NCBI GenBank assembly: GCA_964597035.1
Contig: CAZQWM010000055.1
Span: 1 to 14,238, forward strand
Origin: Fen-1362 sp964597035
Lineage (GTDB): Bacteria; Planctomycetota; Phycisphaerae; Sedimentisphaerales; Anaerobacaceae
Direction: 5' to 3'
Length of the DNA: 14,238 nt
The notes beneath the pieces were generated by a model, which had not been told where the DNA came from, made no database searches, and worked only from the letters and a program-made list of their open reading frames with translations. Shown piece after piece: positions 7,227 to 12,724 of this stretch (its first letter is position 1; each line of letters starts with the position of its first letter). The position numbers were made by a program, and so were the translations under genes.

Positions 7227-8201
7227 TTATTCGAGGTCCCAAACTAATGAACAGCTGGTGCTCCCGTAAATACCAGACTCCTGGATATTTCCCCAACAGC
7301 CCATCTGTATATTGTAAAGGTCGTTCAAAGCTCCACAATCATCCAGAGGAACCGGCGGATCACATCGAATTACTGTTCCGTCGAAGGCCTCAAAATTCTT
7401 GGAATATTCCAAGGTCCATTTTGAGCGATATCTCATATACGAAGAGTGTCCGTCGGCAAAAGACAGGATTGTTCCTCCGCCATGCCGTGCAGTTGGGGCT
7501 TCAAACCAGCCCCGACCGGGACAATCACCGCTACTACCGTACCCGCCAGGACCATAATAGACGGCATAGCTATCCGAAGTCAGGAATCCTGCGCACATGA
7601 AAACGATGCGCTTTGAGACGTGTTTTATCTGCATTCTGTTCTTGAGGCAATACGGTTTGGCCGCGTTACCAGCAGCTCTCCAATGGTACAAGCCGTTCAT
7701 AGAATCGATGATGGTATACGTTGCCAAGGCACCTTTTCTCCCGTTCGGGCAGCGGTAGATATCGTTATCCCTGATGTATTTGTATAAAGCGCCGGTCTCA
7801 ATAGCGCATTTCTGGCATTCCTCAGATGCTATTTGGCCGCCATTATAGTTGTCATGCCATCCTTTTCCTATCCAGGGCAGTTCATTTATGTGGAAAGGAG
7901 TAGTGTCGTCGCCATCTCCAGGGGTTGGAATATGTGCGGCACAGTCCCCCGGACAATCCGGACCCGGACAATCCGGACAGGGGTCGCCGGACCTCGGCGC
8001 AGCGTTAACGAGCTTATCGCTGTTGTCGTCGGCGTACATAATCCAGCAGGCGGTAAGTTGTCTGAGATTACTCAGACATAGGGCCCGCTTGCCCTGTTCG
8101 CGTGCCCTGTTAAGGGCCGGCAGAAGAATTGCCATAAGAAGCGCTATAATAGAAATGACTACGAGCAGCTCAACAAGCGTGAATGCCCTGCGGGTTTTCA
8201 T
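7227..8201 (-). CDS. Type II secretion pseudopilin-like protein with H-X9-DG C-terminal motif (copy 1)
   Basis: This 324-residue protein starts with a class III (prepilin-type) signal: MKTRRA, then FTLVELLVVI and a hydrophobic helix to about residue 29, with Glu11 as the +5 glutamate. A prepilin peptidase would cut after Ala6. The rest is an exported domain of the DUF1559-like type widespread in planctomycetes. It carries the H-X9-DG motif from His240 to Asp250-Gly251 (RHGGGTILSFADG). Many cysteines (Cys42, 52, 75, 78, 83, 87, 129, 132, 151, 185 and others) point to disulfides or metal binding outside the cytoplasm. Residues 77-86 are the five-residue unit PDCPG, or a variant of it, in tandem. 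It is a clear paralogue of the next gene upstream (8573-9496). GAGGA lies about ten bases before the ATG. The cellular role of these abundant proteins is unknown; minor pseudopilin or surface structure is inferred from the N-terminus only. Confidence 0.88.
   Translation of the reverse strand: MKTRRAFTLVELLVVISIIALLMAILLPALNRAREQGKRALCLSNLRQLTACWIMYADDNSDKLVNAAPRSGDPCPDCPGPDCPGDCAAHIPTPGDGDDTTPFHINELPWIGKGWHDNYNGGQIASEECQKCAIETGALYKYIRDNDIYRCPNGRKGALATYTIIDSMNGLYHWRAAGNAAKPYCLKNRMQIKHVSKRIVFMCAGFLTSDSYAVYYGPGGYGSSGDCPGRGWFEAPTARHGGGTILSFADGHSSYMRYRSKWTLEYSKNFEAFDGTVIRCDPPVPLDDCGALNDLYNIQMGCWGNIQESGIYGSTSCSLVWDLE
7949..7978 (-). repeat. Perfect 15-bp tandem repeat inside the pseudopilin gene
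   Basis: The 15-mer CCGGACAATCCGGAC (plus strand) occurs twice with no gap, at 7949-7963 and 7964-7978. In frame it adds a five-residue Cys-Pro-Gly-Asp unit, giving PDCPG-PDCPG followed by DC. The paralogue at 8573-9496 has only CTDCPDNC at this place, so the array probably grew after the duplication. Confidence 0.85.
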
Positions 8202-8256
8202 TTATGACGTTTCCTCGTAAACTCAGTCAGAAATAAAATACCGTTGATGTAATGTC

Positions 8257-8285
8257 TTTATAGCATATTTGTCCGTAAATTTCAA
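8257..8285 (-). promoter_or_regulatory. Promoter of pseudopilin copy 1
   Basis: On the minus strand TTGAAA (8285-8280) and TATAAA (8262-8257) are 17 bp apart, and TG stands one base before the -10. The same arrangement is conserved upstream of the second copy. An inverted repeat CGAAAA-N4-TTTTCG (8291-8306) lies directly upstream of the -35 box, nested inside CCGGC (8287-8291) and GCCGG (8313-8317). Confidence 0.6.
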
Positions 8286-8572
8286 GCCGGCGAAAAGAAT
8301 TTTTCGGTCGTTGCCGGTATATTTTTCGGTGTTGCCTTTATGTTGCGCCGCGCACAGGGTGGAGGATAACGGCTTTTGGTCCGGTTTTCAAGGTATAAGC
8401 CACAGCATTTGCCGGCAAAAAAGCGGTGTGCCGGTTCTTGGGGTGATGGTTGGGTCTTTTTGCGTAAAATTCTGTTTTTAGATGGACCGGGGCGGCAGGC
8501 AGTACCGAATTATCCAGCATTTCGGAGGATACAGGCCAGTGACTCAGGCAATAGTCCGGATATTAAACGGTA

Positions 8573-9496
8573 TTACAGTTCCAGCTCCAGCTTGCAGTTT
8601 GCGCCGGCAAGTGCCTGGAGGTCATAACCGAGCTGACCCCAGCAGGACATCTGCATCTGGTAGAGGTCTTGCCAGTCTCCGCATTTTGCCGGACGATCGG
8701 GTGGGTCGTCGACGGGGCAATTGGTGCCACCTCCCCATTCCAGGCCGCACCAGATAGTGTTTTGTCCCTTCCATTTCCAGTATCCGCTATGTCCGTCAGC
8801 GTAAGAGACAGTAGCCCCTTTACCATGCCTAACCGGCGGGGGGTCGAACCAGACGTTGCCATTGATATTATCGTAGTAAACGGCGAAGCTGTCGAGTGTA
8901 GGGCGTCCTTCATCGATGAAAACGACTCGCTGCGCGGGCTTTTTTATCTGGTTTCTGTTCTTAAGGCAATAAGGTTTGGCTACGTCACCGGAGGCCCTAT
9001 AGTCAAACCGGCCGTTCATTGAATCGATGATGATATACGTGATCCACTCACCTTTCATACCAGTCGGGCAGGCATAGATGTCATAGTCCCTGATGTATTT
9101 GTATAAAGCGCCGGTTTCAATAGCACATTTCTGGCAGCATTCCGCTCTCGGTACACCGGGCGTGGTCGATGTGGCGTCTCCGATCCAGGGCAGCTCTTTT
9201 TTGTGGAAATTATCGAAGGGACTGGTGCCGGTTGGCGCCCGTGCCGCACAGTTATCCGGACAATCTGTGCAGCTCCCTCCGGGCGGCCAGGGCGCAGCGT
9301 TAACGAGCTTATTATCGTTGTCGTCGGCGTACATAAACCAGCATGTGGTAAGCTGCTTTAGGTTACTCAGACACACGGCTCGCTTGCCCTGCTCGCGTGC
9401 CCTGTTAAGGGCGGGCAGCAGTATTGCCATAAGCAGTGCTACGATAGCGATGACTACGAGCAGCTCGATAAGCGTGAATGCTCTGCGACTTTTCAT
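8573..9496 (-). CDS. Type II secretion pseudopilin-like protein with H-X9-DG C-terminal motif (copy 2)
   Basis: This 307-residue paralogue of the gene at 7227-8201 has the same design. It has a prepilin signal MKSRRA followed by FTLIELLVVI (expected cleavage after Ala6, Glu11 at +5), one N-terminal helix, and an exported domain with the H-X9-DG motif from His224 to Asp234-Gly235. Shared blocks include LLPALNRAREQGKRA, LYKYIRD, IIDSMNG and KPYCLKNR. Cysteines are again numerous, with CCQKC at 120-124. GAGGAG six bases before the ATG at 9496 is a strong ribosome site. The C-terminal part after the DG motif differs most from copy 1. The protein is probably exported and anchored by its N-terminal helix, but its role is not known. 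Both copies probably have their own promoter, since each carries the same upstream block. Confidence 0.88.
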   Translation of the reverse strand: MKSRRAFTLIELLVVIAIVALLMAILLPALNRAREQGKRAVCLSNLKQLTTCWFMYADDNDNKLVNAAPWPPGGSCTDCPDNCAARAPTGTSPFDNFHKKELPWIGDATSTTPGVPRAECCQKCAIETGALYKYIRDYDIYACPTGMKGEWITYIIIDSMNGRFDYRASGDVAKPYCLKNRNQIKKPAQRVVFIDEGRPTLDSFAVYYDNINGNVWFDPPPVRHGKGATVSYADGHSGYWKWKGQNTIWCGLEWGGGTNCPVDDPPDRPAKCGDWQDLYQMQMSCWGQLGYDLQALAGANCKLELEL

Positions 9497-9548
9497 TTAA
9501 GTCTCCTCATAAGCTCAGTCAAAAATAAAAGACAACCAAAACATTTCC

Positions 9549-9577
9549 TTTATAGCATATCTGTGCGTTAAATTCAA
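9549..9577 (-). promoter_or_regulatory. Promoter of pseudopilin copy 2
   Basis: On the minus strand TTGAAT (9577-9572) and TATAAA (9554-9549) are 17 bp apart, with TG one base before the -10. Start of transcription is expected near 9542, giving a leader of about 45 nt. The boxes are conserved in the sister copy. A bulged hairpin (GGCAAAA 9582-9588 with TTTTGGCC 9594-9601) lies upstream, where the sister copy has a different but also self-complementary sequence. Confidence 0.6.
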
Positions 9578-9641
9578 GCCGGGCAAAAGAATTTTTTGGC
9601 CATTCCGGGGCAATCTCCTTAGGTGTCTTTGAAACAGTATT

Positions 9642-9658
9642 CATCCAGAGGAGCCGGC
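9642..9658 (-). pseudogene. Possible 3' remnant of a third pseudopilin copy
   Basis: The 17 bases at 9642-9658 differ at one position from 7340-7356, which lies in the 3' part of the copy 1 gene. Looser similarity extends to about 9622. On the minus strand the short frame reads PAPLDEYCFKDT and a stop, resembling PVPLDDC in copy 1. No more of a gene is recognisable upstream because a stop comes soon. This is tentative. The rest of the gap 9497-9867 holds an AT-rich palindrome (CTATATATATAG, 9700-9711) and the coaD promoter. Confidence 0.25.
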
Positions 9659-9814
9659 TGAGTATGCGTTGCCCCTGCCGGGCTCGGCTATATATCCGTC
9701 TATATATATAGTCCATCTTGTGTTTCAGTTGTTACAAGGGTTTTTCAGAATAATTATGGGTGTTGCGGGTCAGGCGGGTGGGCATGGTAGGCGTTGCGAT
9801 GCAGCGACTGAGGT

Positions 9815-9842
9815 TTGACGTGCAGTTTTTTTTCGGTATAAT
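9815..9842 (+). promoter_or_regulatory. Promoter of coaD
   Basis: TTGACG (9815-9820) and TATAAT (9837-9842) are 16 bp apart. Transcription would begin near 9849, leaving a leader of about 19 nt with GAGGAGA at 9856-9862. This shows that the coding start is at 9868 and not farther upstream. Confidence 0.75.
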
Positions 9843-9867
9843 GTGGATTTTGCCTGAGGAGACGTAT

Positions 9868-10383
9868 ATGAGCGGCAAATTTGTGCGGGCGATTTTTCCG
9901 GGCTCGTTTGACCCGATTACCAATGGGCACTTGGATGTAATCCATCGGGGGATGAAGCTGTTTGATGAGCTGATTGTGGCGGTGGGCCAAAGTCCGATTA
10001 AAGACCAGCTATTTACCCCTGTCGAACGGGTGGAAATGATAGCCGAGCTTATTGAGGGGCTTGCGGGAGTGTCGGTGGAGGGATTTGACGGGCTGACCGT
10101 GGAGTATGCCAGGCGAAAAAAAGCCGACGTTATCCTGCGGGCGGTGCGGAGCTTGACGGATGTGCGTTATGAATTCGAGCTTGCTATGACAAATCGTTCC
10201 GTGGCGGGAATAGAGACGGTATTTGTAATGACGACGGAGCAGTATGGATTCATCAGCTCCACGCTGATTCGGCAGGTTGCGTCTTTAGGCGGCGACATTT
10301 CGAATATGGTACCACCCAACGTCAACAAACGCCTGCATGAGCGGTTTGGGCAGTTAAATCGGGGCGAAGGCGCAGTCGAATAA
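9868..10383 (+). CDS. coaD: Phosphopantetheine adenylyltransferase
   Basis: This 171-residue enzyme transfers AMP from ATP to 4'-phosphopantetheine, giving dephospho-CoA, the penultimate step of coenzyme A synthesis in the cytoplasm. The nucleotidyltransferase signature GSFDPITNGH spans residues 12-21. Further family marks are LFTPVERVEMI (48-58), the RAVRSLTDVRYEFE segment (91-104), which is the family's RGLR...D.EYE region, and ISSTLIRQ (129-136). The frame is open back to 9760, but the promoter at 9815-9842 and the ribosome site GAGGAGA five bases before the ATG at 9868 set the start. The resulting length is close to the usual 160 residues. The next gene follows after 23 bp and is probably in the same transcript. 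Confidence 0.95.
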   Translation: MSGKFVRAIFPGSFDPITNGHLDVIHRGMKLFDELIVAVGQSPIKDQLFTPVERVEMIAELIEGLAGVSVEGFDGLTVEYARRKKADVILRAVRSLTDVRYEFELAMTNRSVAGIETVFVMTTEQYGFISSTLIRQVASLGGDISNMVPPNVNKRLHERFGQLNRGEGAVE

Positions 10384-10406
10384 AAAAAAATGTATGAGGC
10401 GGGGCT

Positions 10407-10793
10407 TTGTTTACTGTTAGTGTTCAAAGCGGATTTCGGGCGTCTCACCGATTGAGTCTTGCTGACGGTGCGGTTGAGCCGGAGCACGAGCACAACTGGC
10501 TTGTAAGGGTGACCGTCAGCGGCAACAAGCTCGATAGTATGGGACTGGTGATGGATTTTCGCCGGCTCAGACAATTAATAGAGGAGGTTCTTGGCGAGCT
10601 CAGGGGCGTGTCGCTTGGTCAGATAGACTATTTCAGGCAAAACAGCGCCTCGGCCGAGCACGTAGCTAAATATGTATACGAGCAGATTGAGCCGAAGCTT
10701 CCCGAAGGGATTGGGCTTGAAAATGTGACAATTGTCGAGGAACCGGGTTGTGTGGCAGGTTACAGCATTGATAAGGGACTTGCTGAGAAATAG
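10407..10793 (+). CDS. 6-pyruvoyl-tetrahydropterin synthase/QueD-family protein, PTPS-III-like
   Basis: This 128-residue protein has the COG0720 fold. Zinc ligands are expected at His14 (ASHRL), His27 and His29 (HEHNW, usually HGHNY). QueD has a catalytic Cys four residues before the first His of that pair; here that site is Val23 and is followed by Glu24. Glu at this place, without Cys, is the mark of PTPS-III proteins. In planctomycetes and some other bacteria these replace FolB by turning dihydroneopterin triphosphate into 6-hydroxymethyldihydropterin for folate. The QueD Asp-His catalytic pair reads Asp-Tyr here (QIDYF). The late Glu in VEEPGCVAGY is kept. The start is TTG at 10407: the in-frame codon four triplets upstream is a stop, no in-frame ATG fits, and GAGG lies seven bases before the TTG. 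Folate function is inferred; QueD or another pterin activity is less likely. Confidence 0.8.
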   Translation: MFTVSVQSGFRASHRLSLADGAVEPEHEHNWLVRVTVSGNKLDSMGLVMDFRRLRQLIEEVLGELRGVSLGQIDYFRQNSASAEHVAKYVYEQIEPKLPEGIGLENVTIVEEPGCVAGYSIDKGLAEK

Positions 10794-10841
10794 TTGATGT
10801 GCAGTTGGTCGTGAAATTTGACGATTATTTTAGCGATGCTT

Positions 10842-10850
10842 TGTTATAAT
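10842..10850 (+). promoter_or_regulatory. Extended -10 promoter of mcsAB
   Basis: TGTTATAAT (10842-10850) is a perfect extended -10 element. The nearest -35-like hexamer, TTGACG at 10818-10823, is 21 bp away, too far for a normal spacing, so the extended -10 probably carries the promoter. The start would fall near 10857, about 19 nt before the mcsA ATG. AAGGCAAGG (10862-10870) serves as ribosome site. Confidence 0.55.
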
Positions 10851-10875
10851 AGAAAAAAGCAAAGGCAAGGCCGTT

Positions 10876-11370
10876 ATGCAATGTGAGATTTGTCAAAACA
10901 GGGAAGCGACGATACACCTGACGGAGATTTCCGAGGGTGTTCGCACGGAGACGCACCTTTGCGAGCAATGCGCGCACGAGCAGGGAGTGGGGGTAAAAAG
11001 TTATATCCCGCTCAACGAGCTGTTGAGCAATCTGCTTTCCATAACTCCGAAGGACCAGGCCTCGGCCGAGGCCGGCGAAAGTGAGCTGCTTTGCCCGCAC
11101 TGCGGATATACTATGGATGAGTTCCGGGAAAAGGCGGTTCTCGGCTGTCCTTATGATTACGAGGTGTTTGAGAAGTCGCTGCTGCCGCTTATAAAGAAGG
11201 CGCACGATGGTGCGAAGGAGCATTGCGGCAAGGTTCCGTCGAAGATGCCGAAAGACTCGAAACGGCAGATTGAAATCGCCCGGCTGCGCAGGCAGCTCGA
11301 CGAAGCAGTGCGAGCCGAGGATTATGAGCTTGCCGCAAAGCTTCGCGACAAGCTGGCCAAGTATGAATAG
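10876..11370 (+). CDS. mcsA: McsA, zinc-finger activator of the protein arginine kinase McsB
   Basis: The 164-residue product matches McsA, which binds and activates McsB in the arginine-phosphorylation branch of protein quality control. Two zinc-binding regions are visible: CEIC (Cys3, Cys6) with CEQC (Cys29, Cys32), then CPHC (Cys73, Cys76) with Cys91. The family's last pair, usually GCxxCY, reads GCPYDY here, so one cysteine is replaced by Asp94; Cys117 (HCGKVP) might substitute. The C-terminus is a UVR motif (about residues 133-163, LRRQLDEAVRAEDYELAAKLRD), like that of UvrB/UvrC and ClpC. mcsB begins 29 bp downstream, the usual partner order. In Bacillus these genes lie with ctsR and clpC; neither is present here. 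Confidence 0.88.
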   Translation: MQCEICQNREATIHLTEISEGVRTETHLCEQCAHEQGVGVKSYIPLNELLSNLLSITPKDQASAEAGESELLCPHCGYTMDEFREKAVLGCPYDYEVFEKSLLPLIKKAHDGAKEHCGKVPSKMPKDSKRQIEIARLRRQLDEAVRAEDYELAAKLRDKLAKYE

Positions 11371-11399
11371 AATAGGCGCATTTAGCAGGTATAGTTGCG

Positions 11400-12524
11400 A
11401 TGAAGCTCACTGAGATAAGCCAAAGCGTCAACGAGTGGTTCAGCGGTGAAGGTCCGCTTGCGGACGTGGTTATCTCGTCGCGGGTCCGGCTGGCGCGAAA
11501 CCTGGGGGGGCATAAGTTTCTTGCGTGCTGCTCGGCTGCAGAGAAGTCGCAGATACTGAAGAAGCTCAAGGACGTTTTGATGGGCTTGCATCTCGGCGAG
11601 GAGGTTTTCTATATCGGCGTGGACAAGACTTCTGCACTTGAGAGGCGGTTTCTTGTCGAGCGGCACCTGATTAGCCAGCATCATGCGTTCGGCAAAGGTC
11701 CTCGCGGCGCGGTAATCGCCAGGCGGGAGTTTTTCACCGCGATGATAAACGAGGAAGACCACCTGCGACTGCAGATACTCAAAGGCGGATGTCAGCTTCG
11801 GGCCTGCCTCGAGCAGATTAACCGTATCGATGATATGGTCGAGCAGCAGGTTGAGTATGCCTTCAGTCCCGTATTCGGATATCTCACGGCGTGCCCGACA
11901 AACCTGGGAACGGGGGTTCGGGTTTCGGTTATGCTTCATCTGCCGGCGCTTAAGATGACCGGTCATATAGAAAAATTCCTCAACGCCGCCAAGGCGCTTG
12001 GACTTGCCGTGCGTGGACTTTTTGGGGAAGGAACAGAGGCGTCGGGCGACTTCTATCAATTGTCGAATCAGATAACCTTAGGCGTTTCGGAAAATGATAT
12101 TGTGCAGCGATTTGAAGAGAATGTAATTCCCGAAATTGTCGAGTATGAGCATGCTGCGAGAAAACGGCTGCTGTCGGACCAGGCCGGTGTGCTCGACGAT
12201 AAAATCTCAAGGGCACTGGCACTATTGAAAAATGCCAATCTTATAAGCTCACAGGAGGCGTTATTCCTTTTAAGTCATATTCGGCTGGGTTTGAATATGC
12301 ACAAACACCAGGGGGCCTCGACACCGGCAATCGAGCGACTCTGCTGCTTAGGCGGCGATGGGGGCGACGGCGGGGCGAAGAAAGAGGTTTCAATCGCCAC
12401 TGTGAATCGATTGTTTATGCTGACTCTGCCTGCCCATTTGCAGCTTAACTACGGCAAAGAGCTTGATTCCACTCATCGCGATGCCCTCCGCGCACAGATC
12501 ATCCGCTCTGCCCTGAACGGCTGA
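11400..12524 (+). CDS. mcsB: Protein arginine kinase McsB
   Basis: The 374-residue enzyme is a bacterial member of the phosphagen (guanido) kinase family that phosphorylates arginine residues in proteins, marking them for ClpCP in Firmicutes. Visible motifs are SSRVRLARNL (26-35), NEEDH (117-121) with the guanidinium-binding glutamates, CPTNLGTGVR (165-174) containing the reactive cysteine, and RGLFGEGTEASG (205-216). Near the C-terminus RDALRA (360-365) matches the RDxxRA phosphoarginine-binding motif, which is present in McsB and absent from metabolic arginine or creatine kinases. This supports a protein kinase rather than a metabolite kinase. A Gly/Asp-rich stretch (GGDGGDGGAKK, 318-328) lies before the last helices. 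Length is close to B. subtilis McsB (363). The ribosome site is weak (AGG at 11386-11388). Translation probably continues from mcsA. Confidence 0.93.
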   Translation: MKLTEISQSVNEWFSGEGPLADVVISSRVRLARNLGGHKFLACCSAAEKSQILKKLKDVLMGLHLGEEVFYIGVDKTSALERRFLVERHLISQHHAFGKGPRGAVIARREFFTAMINEEDHLRLQILKGGCQLRACLEQINRIDDMVEQQVEYAFSPVFGYLTACPTNLGTGVRVSVMLHLPALKMTGHIEKFLNAAKALGLAVRGLFGEGTEASGDFYQLSNQITLGVSENDIVQRFEENVIPEIVEYEHAARKRLLSDQAGVLDDKISRALALLKNANLISSQEALFLLSHIRLGLNMHKHQGASTPAIERLCCLGGDGGDGGAKKEVSIATVNRLFMLTLPAHLQLNYGKELDSTHRDALRAQIIRSALNG

Positions 12525-12539
12525 GGTTATTCTTTCCCC

Positions 12540-12565
12540 TGCCATCGGCACCTGCCAAAATGGCA
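12540..12565. promoter_or_regulatory. Inverted repeat upstream of dnaK, possible enhancer site
   Basis: TGCCA-AAA-TGGCA (12553-12565) is a perfect 5-bp inverted repeat, and TGCCAT at 12540-12545 can also pair with ATGGCA at 12560-12565. The centre lies near -119 from the expected sigma-54 start, the usual range for activator binding sites. It is only 16 bp after the mcsB stop, so a termination hairpin is an alternative, but no T-run follows. Confidence 0.35.
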
Positions 12566-12651
12566 AAAGACTGCATATTTTACAACCACACTATGGCTAT
12601 AAGTCCTTTATTAGTGTTATATTGCGATACGCTTGTACCTTGCCTGGCCCC

Positions 12652-12667
12652 TGGCACGGGTTTTGCA
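12652..12667 (+). promoter_or_regulatory. Sigma-54 (-24/-12) promoter of dnaK
   Basis: TGGCACG-GGTT-TTGCA matches the RpoN consensus TGGCACG-N4-TTGCW at every fixed position, with the required spacing between GG (12653-12654) and GC (12665-12666). Transcription would start near 12678, 47 bp before the dnaK ATG. No good -35/-10 promoter and no CIRCE element was found in 12525-12724. Confidence 0.75.
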
Positions 12668-12724
12668 ACTTATTAGCAAGAATGGTGCTGTTGCACGCAT
12701 AAAACAATCGAAAGGGAACTGATT

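Larger units (their letters stand above)
6926..8313 (-). repeat. Tandem duplication, unit 1 (downstream copy)
   Basis: This is the copy nearer corA: a 3' noncoding block (about 6926-7226), the pseudopilin-like gene 7227-8201 and a promoter-leader block (8202-8313). Each part has an aligned counterpart in 8314-9611, in the same order and orientation, and the two units abut. The best stretch is 6943-6991 against 8331-8379, with 48 of 49 bases identical by eye. The wider block 6943-7012 matches 8331-8400 at 64 of 70. A second similar stretch lies at about 7041-7101 against 8430-8490. Confidence 0.75.
8314..9611 (-). repeat. Tandem duplication, unit 2 (upstream copy)
   Basis: The second unit contains a 3' noncoding block (8314-8572), the pseudopilin-like gene 8573-9496 and a promoter-leader block (9497-9611). 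It begins where unit 1 ends, and its first 17 bases (8314-8330) match 6926-6942 at 13 positions. The noncoding block carries TTGAAA-N17-TATCCT (8391 to 8363, minus strand), as in unit 1. Here that would read toward the gene at 7227-8201. The 371-bp gap 8202-8572 holds only these leader and repeat parts. Confidence 0.75.

Noticed and set aside
9700..9711. CTATATATATAG palindrome as an operator or origin element
   Set aside because: It is a low-complexity AT repeat without neighbouring related sites.
9760..9867. Longer N-terminus for CoaD starting at 9760
   Set aside because: This stretch contains the coaD promoter and lies before the ribosome site. The family N-terminus starts at 9868.
10390..10455. 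Short ATG frame of 21 codons overlapping the start of the PTPS gene
   Set aside because: No ribosome site precedes it, and it begins inside an A-run. It is probably chance, although it could interfere with the TTG start.
12673..12690. TTAGCA...TGCTG near the dnaK start as a CIRCE/HrcA operator
   Set aside because: The arms are too short, the spacing is seven bases instead of nine, and the CACTC/GAGTG core is absent.
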